Source of the DNA: GCA-2708415 sp964353185
GTDB taxonomy: Bacteria; Pseudomonadota; Alphaproteobacteria; Micavibrionales; Micavibrionaceae
Assembly (NCBI GenBank): GCA_964353185.1
Contig: CAYGUV010000024.1
Span: forward strand, 1-16,093
Direction: 5' to 3'
Length of the DNA: 16,093 nucleotides
Positions 1-7,178 of this stretch are shown here, piece after piece. The notes under the pieces are model-generated. The model had not been told where the DNA came from. It ran no database searches and was given only the letters and a program-made list of their open reading frames with translations. Position 1 is the stretch's first letter; every line of letters starts with the position of its first letter. The position numbers and the translations under genes are program-made.

Positions 1-148
1 ACACGCGGGCCTTACCCGCGGCAGTTTTGGGGCCTGTGGAATGTTCCCACGGTTTGTTTTTTAACGCCCGCTCCCGCGCCGCGGCGCGCCGCTCAGGCGT
101 CCAACCGTAATTATTTTTCGGTGGTTTGGGTGTTGGGGGAGAAGGCAT
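1..148 (-). CDS. Small unknown protein, N-terminal part (3' end cut by window edge)
   Basis: An open frame starts at an ATG (148-146) and runs off the left edge; 49 residues are visible. An in-frame TAA lies three codons upstream of the ATG, so the start is well bounded. The visible part is proline-rich at first (MPSPPTPKPPKNN), then has GWTPERRAA and WEHSTGPKTAAGKARV. From memory, small uncharacterised alphaproteobacterial proteins share a similar pattern, 'GWTPERR...W..STGP.T..GKA.V'; this is recollection, not a search. The frame is much richer in G+C than the adjacent KAP gene and its tail is basic. It lies 46 bases downstream of the KAP stop on the same strand and may be read from the same transcript. 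No function can be assigned. A GC-rich inverted repeat near positions 4-20 lies inside the frame and is not taken as a terminator. Confidence 0.5.
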   Translation of the reverse strand, partial: MPSPPTPKPPKNNYGWTPERRAAARERALKNKPWEHSTGPKTAAGKARV

Positions 149-194
149 TGCGCCAGCTTAGCAAAAACAGACTTGACAATAAAGGAATATTTTC

Positions 195-1646
195 CTACTC
201 CGATGTCAATGATGCTGCTTTTTCAATTCTATTAAATAATAAAAGTCCTAGTGTTTCGCATTTCTCTTCTTTTAGAATAATTTTTATTGCATCATAGAAA
301 TGAGCCTTGTCCATGTAACTGTTTTTTTCCACTATATATCTAGAATTAAGCCCTTTATTTGTGAAATATTTGACTTTTTCTAGTAAAGCAGTTTCATTTA
401 AATGTAATACCTCCATTACAATATCATAGACTTCTTTGCTAATGATTTCAGAAATGATGGTTCGACTAATACTTCCACCTAGCAAACCATTATTTGTAAA
501 TAGCAACTCTCTATCCTTTTCTAATAATGAATTTTTACAAAATCTTTCAAACTCATCTTCATTGAGCCGGTTATGCAGGGTTACAAATAATCCTAAAAAT
601 GCAGTAAAAGGAATCTTATTACTTTTTAAAGACTTTAAAATTAAATCCACATTTACAAAAGCTTGTTCTTGGTCTCTAAGTGTTAACTCAAGGATTTCCG
701 AAAAGCTTGAGAAATAATCAACAAAACTTTCGATACCTGTAAAAGTGTAAATTAATTTCTCTTTAGCATGGTTTTCTCCAAAGTTATTAGATAAATCATA
801 TTGTTCAATTAAATGTTTAGTAAAATCTCTTTTAGATGGTTTGGGTAAATTTAATTGCCAATTAAAAAATTTTCTAAGATAACCATTTGAATCAATATCA
901 GTGCCGTATATAGATTTTATAGCGCTTGCGAGCTGTCTTTTATCTACGGCTACGACAAAAATAATCCCTTCTACATTAAAAAGATGCTTTATACATTCAA
1001 GTAATTCAATAGCGTAATTGGGTCTGCATCTATCAAGCTCATCTATAAGAATAACTAATTTTTTAGTTTTTGTTTTTGTAATAGCTTTTTGCAATATGTT
1101 TCTAAAAGATACAATCGTTTTTGTAGTATTTTCGAAGTGTTCAATTATCTGGCCGTAATGTTGGCCATATTTATTTTTTTCTCTTTCTGATTTTTTTAAT
1201 TTATTAGTCGTACTTTTTACTTTAGATATAGCCGACTTTGTAATTTCAGGAGAAAAACCAGTTTTAGCAGCTACTAAATATGGGGCTCCGTGCTCGAATG
1301 CATACATTGTCAATTGATCTACAATTTGAAGAAATTCTTTAATTATATTAGGTGGTAGTTGTTTCTTTATTTTGCAAATAAGAGCAGCTAAGGGGTCTAT
1401 TGCATAGTCAGTCTCCCATGCATCAAAATAAACTACATCAGCAATTTTTTCTTCTACAATATGATGTTTCCAGCGATTGAGAAAGTTTGTTTTTCCTGTA
1501 CCAAAGGTTGAATTAATACTGATAACAAAAGGCTCATCAATTGATTTTAATAGGTTTGTAAGATAGATACCTGTTTCTTCACGGCCTAAAACATCACCAT
1601 CCCATGGATTTTTAGGGTCAATGGTTTGTTCAGGGTTTTTTTTCAT
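195..1646 (-). CDS. KAP-family P-loop NTPase
   Basis: 483 residues. The Walker A region is INSTFGTGKT (residues 44-53), with the first glycine of the usual GxxxxGK[ST] replaced by serine. FDAWETD (74-80) matches the family's 'F.aW..d' element. Walker B is LVILIDELDRCRP (197-209), followed by a sensor-like strand IIFVVAVDKRQLASAI (228-243) and YLRKFFNWQLNLP (256-268). This order is diagnostic of KAP NTPases (STAND/AAA-related). I see no convincing membrane helices, which some members carry inserted in the ATPase domain. The C-terminal half (about 270-483) is helical and unrecognised. The start ATG overlaps the pheT stop by one base (TAATG), so translation is probably coupled to pheT. The gene is AT-rich, roughly 30% GC by eye, against about half GC in pheT, which suggests acquisition by transfer. 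Known relatives include PifA of the F plasmid, a phage-exclusion protein; a defence role here is only inference. Confidence 0.88.
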   Translation of the reverse strand: MKKNPEQTIDPKNPWDGDVLGREETGIYLTNLLKSIDEPFVISINSTFGTGKTNFLNRWKHHIVEEKIADVVYFDAWETDYAIDPLAALICKIKKQLPPNIIKEFLQIVDQLTMYAFEHGAPYLVAAKTGFSPEITKSAISKVKSTTNKLKKSEREKNKYGQHYGQIIEHFENTTKTIVSFRNILQKAITKTKTKKLVILIDELDRCRPNYAIELLECIKHLFNVEGIIFVVAVDKRQLASAIKSIYGTDIDSNGYLRKFFNWQLNLPKPSKRDFTKHLIEQYDLSNNFGENHAKEKLIYTFTGIESFVDYFSSFSEILELTLRDQEQAFVNVDLILKSLKSNKIPFTAFLGLFVTLHNRLNEDEFERFCKNSLLEKDRELLFTNNGLLGGSISRTIISEIISKEVYDIVMEVLHLNETALLEKVKYFTNKGLNSRYIVEKNSYMDKAHFYDAIKIILKEEKCETLGLLLFNRIEKAASLTSE

Positions 1647-4030
1647 TACCCTCTCAGCACCGCCCCTGTTTTATCGGCGACTGCCTTTACGATATTGCTG
1701 CTAATCTCTTCGATTTGCTTGTCTGTCAGGGTTTCTTTTACGGGTTGTAAGACAACGTTCACCGCGATTGATTTTTTGCCATCATCGACGCCTTTGCCTT
1801 GATAAACATCAAAGACGGTGACATCGGTGATCAGGTTTCTATCCGCCCCTTTGGCGGCGCGGAGGATATTTTCAACATCCACAGACTCATCCACGATAAA
1901 GGCGAAGTCGCGTTTCACAGGTTGGAAGGTGGAAAGGTTTAGGTTTGGTTTCGCACTTCCTTTTTTCTTACTCTCTGGAATGTTATCAAGGAAGACTTCA
2001 AAGCCCATCACAGGTGTCTTGATTTTCATGTCTTCCAAAATGCCAGGGTGAATTTCACCAAATTGCGCCAGAATATTTTTACCAAGCTTTAACACCGCAG
2101 AACGACCCGGGTGGAAATAGGCAGATGCCTCACGCGCGGTTTGTAAATTATCTGTGGGCGCACCCGCCGCATTCAGCGCGGCAATGGCATCGGCCTTTAC
2201 ATCATAAACATCGTTAACGCGGTTGGCGTCATTCCCGCTCCAATGGCGGGGGCCGTGATTCCCAAAACGAATACCTGTCGCGGTGGTTTCTTGTCCTTCC
2301 ACTTTTGAAGAATGGAAGACAGGGCCTACTTCAAATAACGCGGCGTCATTTTGTCCTTTATCGGCGTTGTTGTTTGCCGCGATAATCAAATTACCCAAGA
2401 TAGAGGGGCGCATTTGATCCCACTCGCTATTGATTGGGTTGGATAGGGTCAGGCCAGCATCAGCGCCGCCGAAATCTGCGGCTAAATCTTTGCTCATAAA
2501 TGACCATGTTACACATTCGTTCAGGCCGCGTGTGGCAAGGGCGCCGCGCGCAAGACGTTTACGCGTAACCGCAGGGGTTTCGGCATTCTCCCCCGTCGCA
2601 TCAAGCGGACGGACAGAAATTGCCTCAAGCTTATCATAGCCATAGACACGGACGACTTCTTCGACCAAATCTGCTTTGCCTTCGACATCGCCGCGCCATG
2701 AAGGCGGCTGGGCGGTATCGCCCGTTAGGGTAAAGCCTAATGTTTCAAGGATTTCACGTTGTTCTTTCACCGGAATATCAAGGCCCGAAAGTTTTTGCGT
2801 ATAGGCAGGGTCAAACGGAATATCACGTTTCCATTCAGGCGCGGTGCCTGCATTGACTAGCTCGCTCGCGCTGTCGCCGCCACAAATTTCCATGATAAGG
2901 GCGGTGGCGATATCCATACCATCTTTCAAAAATTCTGGATCAACGCCGCGCTCAAAACGGTAACGCGCATCTGAATCAACACTTAAGGCACGGCCAGTTT
3001 TTGCGATGCTGTAGGGGTCGAAATAGGCGCATTCTAGGAAGACATTCTTTGTTGTCTCGCTCACCCCTGTGGATGTGCCACCAACAATACCGCCAAGACC
3101 AAGAAGCCCGTTTTCATCAGTAATCACGGTCATGCCATCGGCTAAGGTGTAAGATTTATCATTGAGCGCGTCAAAGCTTTCCCCTGCTTTTGAAAGACGT
3201 ACAGTGATATCGCCTTTGACCAAATCAGCATCGTACACATGCATTGGACGGTTTAAGCCAATGGTCATGTAATTCGTGATATCGACAAGGGCAGAGATTG
3301 GGCGCAGGCCGATTGCTTTTAGGCGGCTTTGCATCCATGCGGGGGATTGTTTGTTTTCAATGCCAAAGATAAGGCGACCCATAAATTGGGGACATTTTTC
3401 TTTGGCATTAATTTTGACGTTAATTGCGCTTTTGCCATTTTCTTTGATTGTGGGAATGTTGAGCGGCTTTAATTTACCAAGGCCAGAAGCCGCCAAGTCA
3501 CGGGCTATACCGTATATACCCGCACAATCGGCACGGTTAGGGGTTAGGGCAATTTCAATTACGGGGTCATTCATGTCATATATTTCGGTGAAGGGCGTGC
3601 CGACTTTGGCATCCTCAGGCAGGTCGATAATACCGTTATGTTCATCGGATAATCCCATCTCACGTTCAGACACCAACATACCATTTGATTCCTGTCCCCG
3701 AATTTTTCCTTTTTTCAGCAAAAGTTCAGTCCCCGGAACGAATGAGCCTGCGGGGGCGAAAATCGCCTTCATACCCGTACGCGCATTGGGCGCGCCACAG
3801 ACAACTTGGACTTTTTCAGTGCCAGTATCCACCATACAGACACGAAGGCGGTCTGCATCAGGATGTTGCTCCGCGCTCACCACATGGGCGACTTTAAACG
3901 GGGCGTAAACCTTGTTAGGATCATCAATTCCTTCGACTTCTAACCCAATATCGGTTAGTTTTTCCGAGATTTGATCGAGCGTAGCATCGGTATCAAGGTA
4001 ATCTTTAAGCCAGTTTAATGTGAACTTCAT
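1646..4030 (-). CDS. pheT: Phenylalanine--tRNA ligase beta subunit
   Basis: 794 residues, the usual length for bacterial PheRS beta. With PheS it forms the cytoplasmic alpha2beta2 enzyme that charges tRNA-Phe; the beta chain carries tRNA binding and editing. The N-terminal MKFTLNWLKDYLD is typical. The EMAP-like tRNA-binding domain lies at about 40-150, with HPDADRL (56-62) and GMLVSEREMG (117-126). B3/B4 editing domain follows at about 210-380, B5 at about 400-470, then a catalytic-like core with VEEVVRVYGYD. The C-terminal FDX-ACB anticodon-binding domain (about the last 95 residues) contains FQPVKRDFAFIVDES. The start is the ATG at 4030, 19 bases after the GNAT stop, with a weak purine-rich AAGAGA upstream. 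Its TAA stop overlaps the KAP start. It is separated from pheS by an acetyltransferase gene, which is unusual. Confidence 0.97.
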   Translation of the reverse strand: MKFTLNWLKDYLDTDATLDQISEKLTDIGLEVEGIDDPNKVYAPFKVAHVVSAEQHPDADRLRVCMVDTGTEKVQVVCGAPNARTGMKAIFAPAGSFVPGTELLLKKGKIRGQESNGMLVSEREMGLSDEHNGIIDLPEDAKVGTPFTEIYDMNDPVIEIALTPNRADCAGIYGIARDLAASGLGKLKPLNIPTIKENGKSAINVKINAKEKCPQFMGRLIFGIENKQSPAWMQSRLKAIGLRPISALVDITNYMTIGLNRPMHVYDADLVKGDITVRLSKAGESFDALNDKSYTLADGMTVITDENGLLGLGGIVGGTSTGVSETTKNVFLECAYFDPYSIAKTGRALSVDSDARYRFERGVDPEFLKDGMDIATALIMEICGGDSASELVNAGTAPEWKRDIPFDPAYTQKLSGLDIPVKEQREILETLGFTLTGDTAQPPSWRGDVEGKADLVEEVVRVYGYDKLEAISVRPLDATGENAETPAVTRKRLARGALATRGLNECVTWSFMSKDLAADFGGADAGLTLSNPINSEWDQMRPSILGNLIIAANNNADKGQNDAALFEVGPVFHSSKVEGQETTATGIRFGNHGPRHWSGNDANRVNDVYDVKADAIAALNAAGAPTDNLQTAREASAYFHPGRSAVLKLGKNILAQFGEIHPGILEDMKIKTPVMGFEVFLDNIPESKKKGSAKPNLNLSTFQPVKRDFAFIVDESVDVENILRAAKGADRNLITDVTVFDVYQGKGVDDGKKSIAVNVVLQPVKETLTDKQIEEISSNIVKAVADKTGAVLRG

Positions 4031-4049
4031 AATATTCTCTTATTAATTT

Positions 4050-4484
4050 CTATTTTTGTGTTTGTAACATATGTAAGCCAAAATTGACTTCAATTCCAAG
4101 GTTTTTGTATAGTTTCTGTACGGTTTCATTGCCTTTATCCGCAAACCAATAAATGCGCGCCCAATTTTGTGCTTTTCCAACGGTCTCTAACTCCCAAACG
4201 AGGCGTTTTGCGTAGCCATTGCCGCGATATTGCTTGCCTACGAATAAATCCTGCATGTAACAAGCCGGTTCGATATATCCTGTAATAGGGTGAAGCACGT
4301 AGTGAAGAAAGCCGATAAGCGTTTCTTGGTCAAAAAAGCCGAGGCTAAAGACATTTTCCTTTGGATTGGTAAGGCGCCGCCACGTTTCGGTTGTTACTGT
4401 ATCTTTGATTTGAAAAAGGCAATTTTCCTGCCAAAGCGGGTGCCAAGCATCATAATCATTTCTGGTAAGAGCGCGAATTTCCAT
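4050..4484 (-). CDS. GNAT-family N-acetyltransferase
   Basis: 144 residues, a single GNAT domain. The N-terminus (MEIRALTRNDYDAWHPLWQE) is the usual first strand and helix. Motif A is MQDLFVGKQYRGNGYAKRL (about 77-95), with the acetyl-CoA pyrophosphate loop QYRGNGYA at 85-92. Later, WARIYWFADKGNETVQKLYKNLG is the motif B region with the familiar 'N..A..LY...G'-like pattern. The substrate cannot be told from sequence: amino-acid, small-amine and protein N-acetylation are all possible. The gene starts 11 bases after the pheS stop and ends 19 bases before the pheT start, so it is very likely translated from the pheS-pheT transcript. I see no good ribosome binding site before its ATG, which fits coupling to pheS. 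Its position inside pheST is not the standard arrangement; a functional link to tRNA charging is unproven. Confidence 0.9.
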   Translation of the reverse strand: MEIRALTRNDYDAWHPLWQENCLFQIKDTVTTETWRRLTNPKENVFSLGFFDQETLIGFLHYVLHPITGYIEPACYMQDLFVGKQYRGNGYAKRLVWELETVGKAQNWARIYWFADKGNETVQKLYKNLGIEVNFGLHMLQTQK

Positions 4485-4495
4485 TGCTGTGAAAA

Positions 4496-5581
4496 TTAAG
4501 ACCCTGTTGCGCGGTTAGGGCGGTTTAGGGGGTCAAAGCCAAAATGTTCTAACCAACGTACGTCGCTTTCGAAGAATGTACGTAAATCGGGGATGTTATA
4601 TTTAAGCATCGCAATACGTTCGATCCCAAGACCAAATGCGAACCCTTGATATTCATCAGGGTCAAAGCCACAATTTTTTATAACATTTGGATGCACCATG
4701 CCGCAGCCCAGAATTTCAAGCCAGTCATCACCTGCGCCGATTTTTAAACCGCCATCTTTACGAGAACAGCCAATGTCCATCTCTGCGCTTGGTTCAGTAA
4801 ACGGGAAGAAAGAGGGGCGGAAACGAACAGGTAGATCGTCCACTTCAAAATAACTGCGGACGAAGTCCATAAGGCACCCTTTTAAATGCCCCATATTAAC
4901 GTTTTTATCGATCATAAGCCCTTCACATTGGTGGAACATGGGTGTGTGGGTAATATCGTAATCACTTCTGTATGTACGTCCCATAACGATAATTTTAATG
5001 GGTACGCCCTGTTCCTTCATCGCGCGGATTTGAACCGTGGAAGTATGTGTACGCAACAATTTTTTTGCGGCTTCGCCTTGTGCTTCCTCATCATCTGGTA
5101 AATAGAAAGTATCGTGCATTTCACGCGCAGGGTGCCCTGGTGGAAAATTGAGGGCAGTGAAGTTGTGCCAATCATCTTCGATATCTGGCCCTTCGGCAAT
5201 TTTGAAACCCATGGCACCAAATATGGATGTTAATTCATCCATCGTATGGCTGATGGGGTGTATTTTGCCTGCGCGTTCAGGGCGCGGTGTTAATGAGACG
5301 TCGATTGTTTCTGTTGCTAAGCGATCGGCCAAAAGCTGATTTTTCAGCATTTTTTCTTGTTTGGCGATCAATGTTGCAATTTCATCGCGCAAATGATTGA
5401 GCGCTTGGCCTGTTGTTTTACGCTCTTCCGGATCCATATTACCCAACGTTTTCATCAGAGCGGTGATTTTACCTTTTTTACCCAATGCCTGTACGCGCAC
5501 TTCATCAAGCGTTTCAAGCGTATCCGCATTTGAGATGAGCGGTAAAATCTCTTCTTTTAAATTATTAATATCAATCATCAT
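4496..5581 (-). CDS. pheS: Phenylalanine--tRNA ligase alpha subunit
   Basis: 361 residues, a class II aminoacyl-tRNA synthetase catalytic subunit that makes Phe-AMP and transfers Phe to tRNA-Phe. The N-terminal coiled-coil arm (about 1-95, with VQALGKKGKIT) is followed by the catalytic domain: HPISHTMDEL, GPDIEDDWHNFTALN and HPAREMHDTFYL, motif 2 around GRTYRSDYDITHTPMFHQCEG, FPFTEPSAEMDI, and motif 3 GFAFGLGIERIAMLKY. All core motifs are intact. Two ATG codons occur back to back (5581 and 5578) behind AAAGGA; spacing favours the second, so the protein may begin MIDINNL. It follows the HAD gene by about 35 bases. The terminator before HAD means the pheS group is separated, at least partly, from rpmI-rplT transcription; I see no phenylalanine-rich leader peptide. 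Confidence 0.97.
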   Translation of the reverse strand: MMIDINNLKEEILPLISNADTLETLDEVRVQALGKKGKITALMKTLGNMDPEERKTTGQALNHLRDEIATLIAKQEKMLKNQLLADRLATETIDVSLTPRPERAGKIHPISHTMDELTSIFGAMGFKIAEGPDIEDDWHNFTALNFPPGHPAREMHDTFYLPDDEEAQGEAAKKLLRTHTSTVQIRAMKEQGVPIKIIVMGRTYRSDYDITHTPMFHQCEGLMIDKNVNMGHLKGCLMDFVRSYFEVDDLPVRFRPSFFPFTEPSAEMDIGCSRKDGGLKIGAGDDWLEILGCGMVHPNVIKNCGFDPDEYQGFAFGLGIERIAMLKYNIPDLRTFFESDVRWLEHFGFDPLNRPNRATGS

Positions 5582-5616
5582 GCATCCTTTAAATTATGCC
5601 TATTGTTTTACAATGG

Positions 5617-6306
5617 TTATTTAAAAGGTGCAAGATTCCATTCACGGATTAGGATATCTGGAAGTTCGCTTAAACAATCAATGATGTAGTCTTTTTTATA
5701 TTTCTGAAGCCGGGCAGGCGACAGCAGGCCACCAGAAATAGAAATTCCCATGATATTAAGGCTATGTGCTATTTCGGGTTCTTCGTGAGAGTCACCGATG
5801 ATCATTACATTTTCATGTTTGAATTGATGCGTTTCAATATAGTCAACAAGGCGTTGTTTTTTATTGAGTCCCGATGTGATGGTAGCGGGGTCTTTATTGC
5901 CAGAAACAGTTTTAAAATATGGTTCAATACCAAAATGTTTGACATCTTTATTTAATGTTTCTTGGCGATGATTACTTAAAATCATGTTGGTCACATCGTT
6001 TGATTTTAGCCAGCCTAAAATCTCGATAGTGTCTTTTGCGAGGGTACAATTGGATTTATTCTCATTATAAACTTGATGAAAAAGATTTCCGACTTCTTCA
6101 GCATGTTTTAAATATTCATCAACGGGGACGCCCATTTTTTCGTAAAAATGAATAAGGGGGAAAGTAAAAATTTCTTGTTCTTTTTCAATCGTGATCGGTG
6201 GGATATCAAAAAATGCAAGGGACGCATTGGTCGCAATATGGGTGGCGGCCATGTCGTTAAATAAGGTACCATTCCAATCCCAAGCAATGAGTTTTTTATT
6301 ATACAT
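5617..6306 (-). CDS. HAD-superfamily hydrolase (phosphoglycolate-phosphatase-like)
   Basis: 229 residues from the ATG at 6306; a longer frame from a TTG at 6324 would begin in the T-run of the upstream terminator, so the ATG is preferred. HAD motif I is AWDWNGTLFND, with nucleophile Asp10 but Asn12 where phosphatases usually have a second Asp. Motif II is MILSNHR (Ser111), motif III lysine is probably in GLNKKQRLVDYI (149-150), and motif IV is MIIGDSHEEPEIA (169-180). A helical cap (about 17-85) makes it a C1-capped member, most like Gph-type small-molecule phosphatases. The substrate is unknown; the DxN form of motif I occurs in a recognisable subgroup and may alter general acid/base chemistry. 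The gene lies between the rplT terminator and pheS, 35 bases from pheS, and is probably co-transcribed with it. No clear ribosome binding site is seen before the chosen ATG. Confidence 0.85.
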   Translation of the reverse strand: MYNKKLIAWDWNGTLFNDMAATHIATNASLAFFDIPPITIEKEQEIFTFPLIHFYEKMGVPVDEYLKHAEEVGNLFHQVYNENKSNCTLAKDTIEILGWLKSNDVTNMILSNHRQETLNKDVKHFGIEPYFKTVSGNKDPATITSGLNKKQRLVDYIETHQFKHENVMIIGDSHEEPEIAHSLNIMGISISGGLLSPARLQKYKKDYIIDCLSELPDILIREWNLAPFK

Positions 6307-6322
6307 GCAAAGGTCATCGCAC

Positions 6323-6352
6323 AAAAAAACAGCCCCGTGAAGAGGCTGTTTT
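6323..6352 (-). terminator. Rho-independent terminator after rplT
   Basis: On the minus strand, AAAACAGCC (6352-6344) pairs with GGCTGTTTT (6334-6326) around a nine-base loop, and a run of seven T residues ends at 6323. It begins 22 bases after the rplT stop codon and ends 16 bases before the HAD start codon. It should end or reduce rpmI-rplT transcription before the HAD-pheS-GNAT-pheT group. Either partial read-through or an undetected promoter must supply the downstream genes; it could also serve as an attenuator, although no alternative pairing or leader peptide was found. Confidence 0.8.
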
Positions 6353-6374
6353 AAAAATTTTTGTTTAAAGCTAA

Positions 6375-6743
6375 TTAAGCGGCTTTTTTGTCTAAAGCGT
6401 CTTTTGCTTGCTTTGCGATTGCTGCGAATGCTGTTTCATCATGAACAGCGATATCAGCAAGAACCTTGCGGTCTAATTCAATACCTGCAAGTTTAATACC
6501 GTTCATGAAGACAGAGTATGTCATGTCATTCATACGGGCAGCAGCATTGATACGTTGAATCCATAGGGCACGGAAATTACGTTTCTTTTGCTTACGTCCG
6601 ATATAGGCGTACTGGCCTGCTTTTTCAACAGCTTGTACGGCAGTACGGTAACAGTTCTTACGACGACCGTAATAACCTTTTGCTTTTTTAATAACTTTTC
6701 TATGACGGGCATGGGATGCCGGTCCACCTTTAACGCGTGACAT
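6375..6743 (-). CDS. rplT: 50S ribosomal protein L20
   Basis: 122 residues, normal length. It binds 23S rRNA and is needed early in 50S assembly. The family signature is plain: the very basic N-terminal helix MSRVKGGPASHARHRKVIKKA, GYYGRRKNCYRTA, and YAYIGRKQKKRNFRALWIQRINAA. The C-terminal globular domain (about 60-122) includes YSVFMNGIKLAGIELDRKVLADIA. The ATG shares its first base with the last base of the rpmI stop (TAATG), and GGAGGGG within the last rpmI codons is a strong ribosome binding site, so the two genes are translationally coupled. In Escherichia coli L20 represses its own operon; a similar leader structure cannot be judged here. Confidence 0.98.
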   Translation of the reverse strand: MSRVKGGPASHARHRKVIKKAKGYYGRRKNCYRTAVQAVEKAGQYAYIGRKQKKRNFRALWIQRINAAARMNDMTYSVFMNGIKLAGIELDRKVLADIAVHDETAFAAIAKQAKDALDKKAA

Positions 6744-6994
6744 TATTTAGCCCCTCCTTCAATTTTACGAGAATCCATTTTCTTCTTTTTCTTACGAAGG
6801 TATGGAAGCCAGTTTGATAAGATGATTTTTGCATCAGGCTCGCTCAACACTTGTGTGCGGTTTGCTTTGCGTTTCATCTTTTTTGATTTATTCATCATCA
6901 TGTGGGAAGTGAAAGCGGCGCCCGCTTTGATCTTACCCTTGCCAGTTACTTTAAAGCGCTTCTTGGCAGAGCTCTTGGTCTTCATTTTTGGCAT
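6743..6994 (-). CDS. rpmI: 50S ribosomal protein L35
   Basis: 83 residues. The N-terminal MPKMKTKSSAKKRFKVTGKGKIK is the hallmark of L35, followed by the AAFTSHMMMNKSKKMKRKANR block. After the usual end near SNWLPYLRKKKK the protein carries a short extra basic tail (MDSRKIEGGAK), making it longer than the common length of about 65. That tail overlaps the rplT ribosome binding site, so it may exist partly to couple the genes. The ATG at 6994 is preceded by ACAGGAGAATGAA, a good Shine-Dalgarno sequence. infC, which often precedes rpmI, is absent; a promoter is seen about 75-105 bases upstream instead. Confidence 0.97.
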   Translation of the reverse strand: MPKMKTKSSAKKRFKVTGKGKIKAGAAFTSHMMMNKSKKMKRKANRTQVLSEPDAKIILSNWLPYLRKKKKKMDSRKIEGGAK

Positions 6995-7070
6995 TTCATT
7001 CTCCTGTAAATAGGGTTTATTTGTTCATCAACATGGCATGCCTGTCGCCAGAAGATGTCTTAGTAGGCGT

Positions 7071-7099
7071 TTTATAGGGAAATTGAGGGAGAAATGCAA
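7071..7099 (-). promoter_or_regulatory. Putative sigma-70 promoter of rpmI-rplT
   Basis: On the minus strand TTGCAT (7099-7094) is separated by 17 bases from TATAAA (7076-7071). The -10 matches the consensus at five of six positions and the -35 at three. Transcription would start near 7064, giving a leader of about 70 bases before the rpmI ATG. It is the best promoter-like pair in this 184-base divergent region. Confidence 0.5.
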
Positions 7100-7110
7100 C
7101 AAATTCTTTC

Positions 7111-7137
7111 ATAATTTTATTGACATAATAAAATTAT
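7111..7137. repeat. Perfect 11-bp inverted repeat, operator-like
   Basis: ATAATTTTATT (7111-7121) and AATAAAATTAT (7127-7137) are exact reverse complements separated by five bases (GACAT). The site lies between the rpmI promoter and the divergent unknown gene at 7179. A TTGACA (7120-7125) sits in its centre on the plus strand, although no good -10 follows at 17 bases. Size, symmetry and place suit a dimeric regulator's binding site; a hairpin in RNA is the other possibility. No T-run follows on either strand that would make it a terminator. Confidence 0.5.
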
Positions 7138-7178
7138 TCTGGCAATTGAGGGGTGTGTTATGTATTTGAGAGTTAGTA

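Noticed and set aside
4..20. GC hairpin CGCGGG/CCCGCG as a terminator
   Set aside because: It lies within the coding frame of the left-edge gene and has no T-run.
3276..3908. A 210-residue plus-strand frame
   Set aside because: It is antisense to conserved pheT domains, and its low-quality text has no recognisable domain. It is a shadow of pheT codon use.
6307..6324. TTG start extending the HAD protein by six residues
   Set aside because: The start would lie in the T-run of the upstream terminator, and the internal ATG at 6306 gives the normal HAD N-terminus directly before motif I.
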